Part shown: positions 8,851 through 16,508 of the stretch, piece by piece
How positions within the stretch are numbered: position 1 is the first letter of the stretch
How the letters are laid out: each line of letters starts with the position of its first letter
Assembly: GCF_014337195.1 (NCBI RefSeq)
Contig: NZ_CP060634.1
Coordinates: forward strand, 1,240,001 to 1,304,000
Direction of reading: 5' to 3'
From: Qiania dongpingensis
GTDB lineage: Bacteria; Bacillota; Clostridia; Lachnospirales; Lachnospiraceae
Length of the DNA stretch: 64,000 nucleotides
Made by a program: the position numbers and the translations under genes
The notes under the pieces: model-generated
What the model was told of the DNA's origin: nothing
The model's database searches: none
Seen by the model: only the letters and a program-made list of their open reading frames with translations

Positions 8851-8889
8851 GAAAATAGTGAAGAAGTACAAGACTTCTCCACTATTTTC
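8851..8889 (-). terminator. Intercistronic hairpin between binding-protein and FGGY-kinase genes
   Basis: GAAAATAGTG (8851-8860) pairs perfectly with CACTATTTTC (8880-8889), and an inner AGAAGT/ACTTCT extends the stem. No long T tract follows. Sitting right after the binding-protein gene, it may partly terminate transcription or protect the mRNA so that more binding protein is made. Confidence 0.6.
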
Positions 8890-8926
8890 TTTCATATGTG
8901 CTGCATTTTTAGTTGTGGATCAAGCC

Positions 8927-10024
8927 TTACTGATAGGTACCGGCCGCTGTATGGATATCGATCCATTTCTGGAGAGTCTTCTGATCGTCGAGAGTGATGA
9001 TATCCTTAGGAACCTTCTGAAGCTTATCTGCGGACCGGTCAACACCGCTGCAGAGGTCATATGCAAGCTGTAAGGACATGTCACAGCCGGCTACGATATC
9101 TTTGCCAATGGTCATGGTCAGCTTGCCGTCCGCTACGGACTTAACAGCGCCGGCCAGGGCATCCACGGAAATGACCATAGTACCGTCGAGCCTTCCTTCC
9201 TGCTCAAGGACCTGAACAACGCCAAGGCTCATCTCATCGTTCGCGCAGATGACGGCGTCGATCTTGTCATATACCTGGCACCAGTTTTCCATGAGGGCAA
9301 TAGCCTCGTCTCTCTGCCAGTTGGCCGTATTAGTATCTGTCACCTTATAACCGGCGGCTTCCAGTTTTTCTTTACAGTATTTTTCGCGGGCATTCGCGTG
9401 CTGGTTTCCAACTTCTCCCTGCATGAACAGGATCGTAGGATTCTCGATCTTCTTTTCATCCAGCCACTTCACCGCGTATTCGCCAAGAAGCTCGCCGTCG
9501 TCCTGAGGATCCGACTCCACCTCGTACGCCCAGTCACAGTCAACCGCCAAGTCATTGATAAAGTGGATTCCTTTCGCTTTACACTCCTCTACAATAGGAA
9601 GAATCGCTTCGGGATCGTCTGTCTGGCAGATGATCGCGTCAACGTCCTGTGCGATGAAGTTTTCAAGGACCTCAATCTGCTTATTTGTGTCAAACTCGCA
9701 GTCCACCTGGAGCACTTCAAGCTTTCCCGCCCAGTTTTCCTTGGCCTGTCTCATGTACTCTGAGGCCTCCATGGACGTGAACGCATCGGAAAGGCCTTTG
9801 GCCGCAAAACCAATCTTAAAGGTCTTCCCAGAATCAGCCGCTGTCGTTGTCTCTTTGGATTCCGTCTTTGACTCAGCTGCTTTCGTCGTCTCGGCCGCCT
9901 TGGTCGTTTCGGCTGCTTTGGTGGTCCCTGCCGCATCTGTGGCCTTGTCCTTTTTTCCGCCTCCGCAGGCTGCCAGAGACAATACCATGACTGCTGCTAA
10001 CACCAGTGACAAAAATTTCTTCAT
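8927..10024 (-). CDS. Sugar ABC transporter substrate-binding lipoprotein (RbsB-like)
   Basis: A 365-residue lipoprotein: signal sequence MKKFLSLVLAAVMVLSLAAC with the lipobox cysteine at residue 20, then a threonine/alanine/lysine linker with three TTKAAE-type repeats (about 33-58). The periplasmic-binding-protein type 4 fold starts at TFKIGFAAKGLSDAF. Family landmarks follow: DVDAIICQTDDPEAI, GIHFINDLAVDCDW, and ICANDEMSLGVVQVLEQ. It binds the imported sugar outside the membrane and delivers it to the permease at 10100. The operon context points to a 5-modified ribose rather than ribose itself. Preceded by AAAGGAGG. Confidence 0.9.
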   Translation of the reverse strand: MKKFLSLVLAAVMVLSLAACGGGKKDKATDAAGTTKAAETTKAAETTKAAESKTESKETTTAADSGKTFKIGFAAKGLSDAFTSMEASEYMRQAKENWAGKLEVLQVDCEFDTNKQIEVLENFIAQDVDAIICQTDDPEAILPIVEECKAKGIHFINDLAVDCDWAYEVESDPQDDGELLGEYAVKWLDEKKIENPTILFMQGEVGNQHANAREKYCKEKLEAAGYKVTDTNTANWQRDEAIALMENWCQVYDKIDAVICANDEMSLGVVQVLEQEGRLDGTMVISVDALAGAVKSVADGKLTMTIGKDIVAGCDMSLQLAYDLCSGVDRSADKLQKVPKDIITLDDQKTLQKWIDIHTAAGTYQ

Positions 10025-10099
10025 ACCATTTCCTCCTTTAGGAATTTTTTTATATAAGCGGACAGAAACATGAGTCCTGCCGCATATATCCCTCTTCCG

Positions 10100-11104
10100 T
10101 TAAGCTGTAACCTTGGAATTCTTTCCCCGCATATCGATGATAACGGCCACCACGATTAAAACGCCTTTTAAAATCTGATGATAATAAGACTGCACGGACA
10201 AGAGATTGAAGATATTATTGATCATACCCACGATCAAAATACCGACCAGGGTGCCAAACATCGTGCCCTCGCCTCCGGTGAAGCTTGTGCCTCCAAGCAC
10301 CGCGCCGGTGATCGCGTCAAACTCGTAACCCTCTCCTGCTGTAGGCTGTCCTGTGTTCAGACGGCACATCAGAAGGATTCCGGCCAGGCCTCCCATCGCT
10401 CCCTGAACGATATAAGAAATCATACGAATCTTATTCACATTGATGCCGGAGGCCACCGCCGCCTCTTCATTGCCTCCGATGGCGTAGATATACCGGCCAT
10501 ACATGGTCTTCTTTAAAAGGATCGTGAAAATCACGAACAAAATCAGCATGATCAACACGGGAATGGGAATCCCGAGGACGGAGCCTTTGCCCAAAACCGC
10601 GATATCGCCGATCTGGTAGATCACGTTCCCGCCTGTGTACAAGAGAGCGGCGCCGCGGATCGAGGTCATCATTGCCAGAGTCGCCATGAAAGCCGGGACC
10701 TTAAATTTCGTGATGATGATCCCGTTCACAAATCCGATGATAATGCCCAGAAGAATAGAATAGGCGACTGCCATAAGTCCCGCCAGGACCGGATTCACTC
10801 CCATTTTTGTTGTCATATCCACATATGCGACGATACCGGCGACACCGGTAAAGGCCGCTACGGACCCGGGGGAGAGGTCGGTCACGCCGGAAATGATCAG
10901 CATGGTGATGGGAAATGCGATGATCGCGTAAATTGCCGTCTGACGCAGAATATTCACCAGATTGCTGACCTTTAAGAAGGCCGGACTCGCAAAGGAGCTG
11001 ATAGCGAAAATCGCGATAAACAGAATATAGATCATATATTTTTTAAATATTGTTTGAATAATATGCGTTTTTTTATTAGCCCTCATATCGACTGTCTTGT
11101 TCAT
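10100..11104 (-). CDS. Sugar ABC transporter permease (RbsC/MglC family)
   Basis: A 334-residue polytopic membrane protein of the BPD_transp_2 type with about eight to ten hydrophobic segments. The family hallmark GGNEEAAVASGINV (normally GGNxxAAxxSGI), the conserved LSPGSVAAFTGV, and GAVLGGTSFTGGEGTMFGT near the C terminus are all present. It forms the homodimeric channel of the importer with the ATPase encoded at 11114 (10 bp before it) and the binding protein encoded 75 bp downstream. Nothing in the sequence shows substrate choice; context suggests methylthioribose or deoxyribose. Confidence 0.92.
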   Translation of the reverse strand: MNKTVDMRANKKTHIIQTIFKKYMIYILFIAIFAISSFASPAFLKVSNLVNILRQTAIYAIIAFPITMLIISGVTDLSPGSVAAFTGVAGIVAYVDMTTKMGVNPVLAGLMAVAYSILLGIIIGFVNGIIITKFKVPAFMATLAMMTSIRGAALLYTGGNVIYQIGDIAVLGKGSVLGIPIPVLIMLILFVIFTILLKKTMYGRYIYAIGGNEEAAVASGINVNKIRMISYIVQGAMGGLAGILLMCRLNTGQPTAGEGYEFDAITGAVLGGTSFTGGEGTMFGTLVGILIVGMINNIFNLLSVQSYYHQILKGVLIVVAVIIDMRGKNSKVTA

Positions 11105-11113
11105 CTTATCCTC

Positions 11114-12649
11114 CTACCTCGCATTTGCCTTCCTCAGTTCCTCCACATTGGCAGATGCAAATTCCATGATATATTCCTGGTTGATTTCCTCTCCGCTCAC
11201 CTCTCCGGACAGATAGTGCTCACGCATAACGATCACTCTGTCACACATGCCGATGACTTCCGGAAGCTCTGATGAGATCATGATGATCGCCATCCCCTTG
11301 GAGGCCAGCTCCGTCATGATCTTGTAGATCTCATATTTTGCCCCGACATCGATGCCCCTGGTCGGTTCATCCAAAATAAATACCTTAGGGTTTGCCAGAA
11401 TCCATTTTGCCAGCACGACCTTCTGCTGGTTGCCGCCGGACAGCGCGCTGGCCCTTGTATGCATACTGGGCGCCTTTACACCCAGCTCATCGAATACCTC
11501 CCTCTCCTTTTCCCGTTCCTTTTTATCGCTTAAAAGGAATCCGCTTTTTCCAAGGAACTGCTTTAAATTGGGAAGCCCGATGTTTTCGCCGATGGTCGCC
11601 TTAAGTACCAGCCCGTACCGCTTCCTGTCCTCAGTGGCCATCATGATGCCGTGTTTCATCGCGTCGGAGGTGTTCTTTATGGCTATTTTTTTACCTTCCA
11701 GATAGACCTCTCCGGAATGAATGGGGTCCAGACCGAAAAGCGCTCTTGCGATTTCCGTTCTCCCCGCGCCCATCAGGCCCGCCAAGCCCAGAATTTCTCC
11801 GGCGTGAAGCTTAAAGCTTATATTTTCAAACCGTTTATGTCCGGTGAGGTTCTTCACCTCGAGAACCACCTTGTCCGTCACCTTGTGTTTCTTTTCGGGA
11901 TAAATATTGTTCAGCTCACGTCCGACCATCATCTTGATGATATCGCCCCGGGTAACATCTTTAACATCCTTTGTGTCTATGTATTGGCCGTCGCGCAGGA
12001 TCGTCACCTTATCTCCGATCTCAAACATTTCCTCCAGGCGATGGGATATATAAATAATGCCTACGCCTTCCGATTTCAGCCTCTTAATACATTGAAAGAG
12101 TACTTTTACCTCCGCGTCGGTGATGGCCGAGGTCGGCTCATCCATGATGATGATCCTGGCGTTCTGAGACACAGATTTCGCGATCTCGATCATTTGCATC
12201 TGGGATACCGTCAGATTCCGCACCAGCATATGCGGATCATAAGTAAGCCCCTGGGCTTCCAAGATCGCCTTCGCTTCTTTGTAAATCCTCCTGTCGTCGA
12301 TCAGCATGTTTCCCCTGCCCAAAGGTTCTCGTCCCAGAAACAGATTTTCCGCGATCGTCATAGTAGGAACCTGATTCAGTTCCTGATGGATCGTTGCAAT
12401 CCCATACTTCAGAGCGTCATGCGGATCCTTCAGGCTTACCTTTTCGCCCTCTATGACAATTTCGCCTTCATAGTCTGTATGAAGTCCGCAAAGAATTTTT
12501 ATCAAGGTTGATTTTCCCGCGCCGTTTTCACCTACCAGAATATGGACTTCTCCTTTTTCCACTTTCAGATTGACATGATCCAGCGCCCGGACGCCTGGAA
12601 AAGATTTAGAAATGTTTTTCATTTCCAACAACGCTGTCCGTTCCATCAT
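11114..12649 (-). CDS. Sugar ABC transporter ATP-binding protein (RbsA/MglA family)
   Basis: A 511-residue tandem ATPase with intact motifs in the first half: Walker A GENGAGKSTL, signature LTVSQMQMIEIAKS, Walker B IIIMDEPTSAI. The second half has the expected RbsA-type degenerate Walker A (GLMGAGRTEIARALF), signature LSGGNQQKVVLAKW and Walker B FILDEPTRGIDVG. It powers sugar import. The start is ATG 12649 (MMERTALL) behind GGAGGGAGG; a longer frame to 12679 is unlikely. It is the first gene of the operon running down to mtnA. Comparison with it makes the loss of motifs in the protein encoded at 3415 obvious. Confidence 0.93.
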   Translation of the reverse strand: MMERTALLEMKNISKSFPGVRALDHVNLKVEKGEVHILVGENGAGKSTLIKILCGLHTDYEGEIVIEGEKVSLKDPHDALKYGIATIHQELNQVPTMTIAENLFLGREPLGRGNMLIDDRRIYKEAKAILEAQGLTYDPHMLVRNLTVSQMQMIEIAKSVSQNARIIIMDEPTSAITDAEVKVLFQCIKRLKSEGVGIIYISHRLEEMFEIGDKVTILRDGQYIDTKDVKDVTRGDIIKMMVGRELNNIYPEKKHKVTDKVVLEVKNLTGHKRFENISFKLHAGEILGLAGLMGAGRTEIARALFGLDPIHSGEVYLEGKKIAIKNTSDAMKHGIMMATEDRKRYGLVLKATIGENIGLPNLKQFLGKSGFLLSDKKEREKEREVFDELGVKAPSMHTRASALSGGNQQKVVLAKWILANPKVFILDEPTRGIDVGAKYEIYKIMTELASKGMAIIMISSELPEVIGMCDRVIVMREHYLSGEVSGEEINQEYIMEFASANVEELRKANAR

Positions 12650-12754
12650 TTTGCCTCCCTCCAACCATTTTCTGGTCATTTCTTATGTATAACTCAACCA
12701 TATTTTTTCGAAAATTTAAAGAGTTTTTGGTCATATTCACTCAACAGCACCCCC

Positions 12755-12804
12755 AGTATATTGGAATCACACCCTCTCGCATGAGAACAAAACGGGCACG
12801 CCCG
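12755..12804 (-). promoter_or_regulatory. Putative regulated promoter of the transporter/mtnKA operon
   Basis: A good -10 (TATACT, 12755-12760) lies about 105 bp before the first gene of the operon, after a terminator. No -35 hexamer exists at 16-18 bp. A palindrome CGGGC-AC-GCCCG at 12793-12804 lies about where an AraC-type activator could bind. Dependence on the encoded response regulator is inferred. Confidence 0.45.
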
Positions 12805-12841
12805 CCTCAAATTCCCCTTCCACTCGATCTTTATAATAAAA

Positions 12842-12874
12842 TAAAAAAACCGCCGGCTTAAAATCGCCAGCGGC
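12842..12874 (-). terminator. Rho-independent terminator after the class II aldolase gene
   Basis: Minus-strand stem CCGCTGGC/GCCGGCGG (one G-T pair) with an 8-base loop, followed by seven T residues. It separates the aldolase transcript from the transporter operon downstream. Confidence 0.85.
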
Positions 12875-12894
12875 TTTATCTCCATTCCATTATT

Positions 12895-13689
12895 CTATGA
12901 TTTTAGTCTTGCCACGACTGCGTCCGCAGTCTTTTCTACCAGTTTCTCCATCCATGCGCAGTCAGGATCAAAAGCGTCCAATGAAACCGCCGGTTCCTGG
13001 TTGCCGGTCTTTTCAGGAGCGTTCACCAGTCTTCTGGGATTTATCACAAGATCGTGGGTATCCGCCAAAAGCTTGATCTGTTCCATGGAAATAGGACGGT
13101 AGTCTGCCTTTACGACAAATTTATGAAGCAGGGCCATCTTTGCATAGGCCTCGGCATCCTCAAGTATGTACCAGGCCTCAATGGGATTCTTCCCCCAGGA
13201 AATAGGACCATGGTTTGCAAGCATGACCACGTTGAAATCCTTGCAATAGGGTGCGACAGAAGCCGCCAGATCCTCAGAGCCGGGATTCTGATAAGGAGCA
13301 ACGGGAATCCTGCCGGAAATAGCAGCCGTAGCCGGCGTAAGGGACATGTCCAGTTCCATTCCCAGGTTTGCGAACAGGTTCAGGAAGGTCGGATGGGCGT
13401 GCGCCGTGGACATCACCTCATTGTTCTCTTTATAGATTCTAAGGTGCATCGGCAGCTCCGAGGTCGCCTTCCAGGTACCCTCCAGGATGTTGCCGTCAAA
13501 GTCCACCTTTAAAAGCATATCCGGCTTCAAGTCGCCTTTGCTCACGCCCGTCGGCGTCGCAATGACTGTATTGTCACCCACTCTGATCGTAATATTGCCG
13601 TCATTGGCCGATACAAAACCTCTCTGATACATTTTCTGACCAATGCTGCAGATCATCTCTTTTGCTTCCTGTTCGGAAATATAATTCAT
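12895..13689 (-). CDS. Class II (zinc) sugar-phosphate aldolase, FucA/RhaD/Ald2-like
   Basis: A 264-residue aldolase/adducin-fold enzyme. Zinc ligands are visible in AHAHPTF and ANHG, the catalytic Glu sits in TSELPMH, and the phosphate-binding loop is SANDGNITIR. Family members split L-fuculose-1-P, L-rhamnulose-1-P or, in the methylthioadenosine/deoxyadenosine DHAP shunts, 5-methylthioribulose-1-P or 5-deoxyribulose-1-P into DHAP and an aldehyde. The mtnA product is the right kind of substrate, so the shunt role is the best guess. It has its own promoter and terminator and is not cotranscribed with mtnK and mtnA. Start ATG 13689 has AAGGAG upstream. L-fuculose or L-rhamnulose phosphate remains possible because a RhaB-like kinase is nearby. 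Confidence 0.82.
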   Translation of the reverse strand: MNYISEQEAKEMICSIGQKMYQRGFVSANDGNITIRVGDNTVIATPTGVSKGDLKPDMLLKVDFDGNILEGTWKATSELPMHLRIYKENNEVMSTAHAHPTFLNLFANLGMELDMSLTPATAAISGRIPVAPYQNPGSEDLAASVAPYCKDFNVVMLANHGPISWGKNPIEAWYILEDAEAYAKMALLHKFVVKADYRPISMEQIKLLADTHDLVINPRRLVNAPEKTGNQEPAVSLDAFDPDCAWMEKLVEKTADAVVARLKS

Positions 13690-13749
13690 AGTTCACACTC
13701 CTTTTCTGTATAAAATGCCGTCCCAAAACCGCCATCTGTAATCACCATA

Positions 13750-13778
13750 ATTGTAATATGGCGCCTATACTTCCACAA
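13750..13778 (-). promoter_or_regulatory. Promoter of the class II aldolase gene
   Basis: Minus-strand TTGTGG (13773-13778) and TACAAT (13750-13755) are separated by 17 bp, 60 bp before ATG 13689. This supports an aldolase transcript independent of glgP. Confidence 0.55.
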
Positions 13779-13825
13779 GGCGGCGGCCCCAACAGAAAAG
13801 GGGTGTGAATCTAACAAAAGCAGGG

Positions 13826-16285
13826 CTACAGGCTTACTTCCACCTTATCCAAATGCCAGATATCATCAATATACTGGCGGACTGTCCTGTCAGAACTGAA
13901 TTTTCCGGAATTTGCGACATTCAAGATGGCGGCTTTCGCCCACCATGCTTCGTCCCGGTATGCCTTATCTACCTGCCACTGCGCCTCATCATAGGCGCGG
14001 AAGTCCTTCAGATTAAAGTAGGTATCGGCTTTATCGGTGCTTTGGGTGTTGAGCAGGGAATTGTAGATATCCCGGAAAAGCTCGGGGTTCTCCGGTGCAT
14101 AGGAGCCGTTGATCAGCTGCATCAGCACGCGCCGGATATCCTGGTCGTTATTGAAAATGTCCATAGGATTGTAACCCCCATTTGTCTCATAAGCGATAAC
14201 CTCATCGGCAGACATGCCGAAAATAAAGGCGTTTTCCCTTCCGGCCTCTTCCACGATCTCCACATTGGCTCCGTCCATGGTGCCTATGGTCAGCGCGCCG
14301 TTCAACATCAGCTTCATGTTGCTCGTGCCGGAGCCCTCGCGGCTGGCCGTGGAAATTTGCTCGCTGAGATCGGCTGCCGCATAGATCCATTCTGCATTGG
14401 ATACCCGATAGTCTTCTATGAACACCACCTTGATCTTCCCTTTGATGGATGGATCATTGTTGATGACATCGGCAACAGAATTGATCAGTTTGATCGTCAG
14501 CTTTGCGATCCTGTAGCCGGCCGCCGCCTTCGCACCAAAAATATAGGTTCTGGGCACCATATCCAGATCCGGGTCATCCTTCAGCATATTGTAAAGATAC
14601 ATAATATGCAGAATATTCAACAGCTGTCTTTTGTACTCATGGAGACGTTTTACCTGCACATCAAAAAGAGAGCGGGGATCCACGTCAATCCCATTGTTTT
14701 CCTTAATATACCGGACAAGGCGCAGTTTATTCTGATACTTGATATTTCTGAACTCCTGCTGGCATTTCTCATCGCCGGCATAAAGGGCCAGTTTTTTGAT
14801 ATGAGACAGATCAGTGATCCACTCATCACCGATTTTGCCGGTCACCCAGTCCGCAAGAAGTTCATTTCCGTGGAGCAGAAAACGCCTCTGGGTGATTCCG
14901 TTTGTCTTATTATTGAATTTCCAGGGCGTCATGCCGTAAAAATCCTTCAATACCCGTTTCTTGAGGATTTCCGTGTGGAGCGCCGCGACGCCGTTGACAG
15001 AAAAGCTTCCCACGACCGCCAGGTTTGCCATTCTCACCTGCCCGTCATAAATGATGGACATGCTCCTCACCTTATCCTCAGCGCCAGGATAGGTGCGGCG
15101 GACCTCTTCCACAAAACGTCTGTTGATCTCCTCCACGATCTGATAGATTCTGGGAAGCAGACGGGAAAACAGCTCAATGGGCCATTTTTCCAGCGCCTCT
15201 GCCATGACGGTGTGATTCGTATAAGCACAGCATTTCGTCACCACAGCCCAGGCATCATCCCAGGAGAATTCCTCCTCATCGATCAGAATACGCATGAGCT
15301 CCGGAATCGCCACGGTCGGATGGGTATCGTTGAGCTGGAACACCACCTTTTCCGGCAGCTTATGCAGATCAGAATGTTTTGCCTTATATTTGCCGACTGC
15401 CCTCTGAATGCTGGCGGATATAAAGAAATACTGCTGTTTTAAGCGAAGCTCCTTGCCGGCGTAGTGGTTGTCATTGGGATAAAGCACCTCCACAATGGTC
15501 TTGGCCAGATTCTCTTGTTCTACGGCATTGTGGTATTCTCCCTTATCGAAGGCATCCAGATTAAACGTATTGACCGGCTCCGCATCCCACACCATCAGCG
15601 TATTTACGACATTGTTGCCGTAGCCCACCACAGGCAGATCATACGGCACGGCGCGGACAGACTGATAATTTTCCTGGATAAAATGATTCCTGCCATTTCC
15701 GTCGCATTCAACCCGTACGTTTCCGCCGAATTTAATAAGGGCAGCATATTCCTCTCTGCGTACTTCAAAAGGATTCCCGTCCTTCAGCCAATTATCGGGA
15801 ACCTCGACCTGATAGCCGTTTTCTATTTTCTGCTTGAACAATCCGTACTTATAGCGGATTCCGCAGCCATAGGCCGGATATCCCATGGTAGCCAGAGAAT
15901 CTAAGAAACAGGCGGCAAGGCGTCCCAGGCCTCCGTTTCCGAGGGCATAATCCGACTCCTGGTCCTCGATCACATTGAGATCAAACCCCAATTCGTCCAG
16001 GACCTCACGGATTTCTTTTTCAGCGCGGATATTGATGATATTGTTGCCGAGAGCGCGGCCCATCAGAAATTCCATGGACAGATAATACAGAGTCTTCGCG
16101 TCCTGCTTTTCGTACTCTCTGTGTGTCGCGATCCATTCATCGATGATCACGTCCTTTACCGCATAGGCCACAGCCTGAAAGACCTGTTTGGGCGAGGCCT
16201 CCTCGATGGTCCTGCGATAAAGCTTTTTCACATTGCCGGTCACTTCTTGTTTGAACTGTTTTTTGTTGAACTGATAACCAGACAT
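13826..16285 (-). CDS. glgP: Glycogen/starch (alpha-glucan) phosphorylase
   Basis: An 819-residue GT35 phosphorylase of usual length. It releases glucose-1-phosphate from alpha-1,4-glucan storage polymer in the cytosol. Near the N terminus SMEFLMGRALGNN, then DYALGNGGLGRLAACFLDS and the substrate-site NDTHPTVAIPELMR are seen. The pyridoxal-phosphate site is in SGTSNMKLMLNGAL, with Lys binding the cofactor, followed by TIGTMDGANVEI. Start ATG 16285 follows AGAAGGAGG. It is monocistronic, with its own promoter and a leader rich in inverted repeats. No other glycogen genes are in the window. A long open frame on the opposite strand is a shadow. Confidence 0.96.
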   Translation of the reverse strand: MSGYQFNKKQFKQEVTGNVKKLYRRTIEEASPKQVFQAVAYAVKDVIIDEWIATHREYEKQDAKTLYYLSMEFLMGRALGNNIINIRAEKEIREVLDELGFDLNVIEDQESDYALGNGGLGRLAACFLDSLATMGYPAYGCGIRYKYGLFKQKIENGYQVEVPDNWLKDGNPFEVRREEYAALIKFGGNVRVECDGNGRNHFIQENYQSVRAVPYDLPVVGYGNNVVNTLMVWDAEPVNTFNLDAFDKGEYHNAVEQENLAKTIVEVLYPNDNHYAGKELRLKQQYFFISASIQRAVGKYKAKHSDLHKLPEKVVFQLNDTHPTVAIPELMRILIDEEEFSWDDAWAVVTKCCAYTNHTVMAEALEKWPIELFSRLLPRIYQIVEEINRRFVEEVRRTYPGAEDKVRSMSIIYDGQVRMANLAVVGSFSVNGVAALHTEILKKRVLKDFYGMTPWKFNNKTNGITQRRFLLHGNELLADWVTGKIGDEWITDLSHIKKLALYAGDEKCQQEFRNIKYQNKLRLVRYIKENNGIDVDPRSLFDVQVKRLHEYKRQLLNILHIMYLYNMLKDDPDLDMVPRTYIFGAKAAAGYRIAKLTIKLINSVADVINNDPSIKGKIKVVFIEDYRVSNAEWIYAAADLSEQISTASREGSGTSNMKLMLNGALTIGTMDGANVEIVEEAGRENAFIFGMSADEVIAYETNGGYNPMDIFNNDQDIRRVLMQLINGSYAPENPELFRDIYNSLLNTQSTDKADTYFNLKDFRAYDEAQWQVDKAYRDEAWWAKAAILNVANSGKFSSDRTVRQYIDDIWHLDKVEVSL

Positions 16286-16323
16286 GATTACCTCCTTCTG
16301 TTTTGGTTATGATTTTCCAAAAA

Positions 16324-16381
16324 ACATAAAACAGTAGTGTTTTATGTCTCAAATAAATTACAGACGGCGATATTTGAGACA
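16324..16381 (-). promoter_or_regulatory. Two adjacent inverted repeats in the glgP leader
   Basis: TGTCTCAAATA (16345-16355) and TATTTGAGACA (16371-16381) form a perfect 11-bp inverted repeat with a 15-bp centre. Immediately next to it ACATAAAAC and GTTTTATGT (16324-16332/16339-16347) form a perfect 9-bp hairpin. Both lie between the predicted promoter and ATG 16285, so they may be a repressor operator and an mRNA hairpin. Confidence 0.6.
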
Positions 16382-16395
16382 CGGCATGTTGATTC

Positions 16396-16424
16396 ATTCT
16401 ACCACGGAACAAAAAAAGAAACAA
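16396..16424 (-). promoter_or_regulatory. Promoter of glgP
   Basis: Minus-strand TTGTTT (16419-16424) and TAGAAT (16396-16401) are separated by 17 bp. Confidence 0.5.
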
Positions 16425-16464
16425 GGATACATCTTGTACATCATACCAAAGACTTTTCTTAAAA

Positions 16465-16497
16465 TAAAAAAGCGGTACAGCTTCTTGCTGTACCGCT
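16465..16497 (-). terminator. Rho-independent terminator of the SH3/NlpC gene
   Basis: A perfect 11-bp stem AGCGGTACAGC/GCTGTACCGCT (16471-16481 and 16487-16497) with a 5-base loop, followed on the minus strand by six T residues, 12 bp after the stop at 16509. Confidence 0.93.
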
Positions 16498-16508
16498 CAG
16501 GTTATCAT

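Noticed and set aside
9830..9940. Short tandem repeats of about 18-27 bp
   Set aside because: They encode the TTKAAE linker repeats of the binding lipoprotein; not a CRISPR or mobile repeat.
12650..12894. Possible SAM or other riboswitch before the methylthioribose operon
   Set aside because: Only a terminator of the upstream gene, a -10 and a short palindrome are visible; no aptamer-like conserved core or antiterminator pairing.
13805..15442. Open frame of 545 codons on the plus strand opposite glgP
   Set aside because: It mirrors the high-GC codon pattern of glgP, has no ribosome-binding site and no recognisable domain; glgP is certain.
12895..16285. glgP and the class II aldolase as one operon with the mtn genes
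   Set aside because: A promoter lies before the aldolase gene and a strong terminator after it; glgP has its own promoter.
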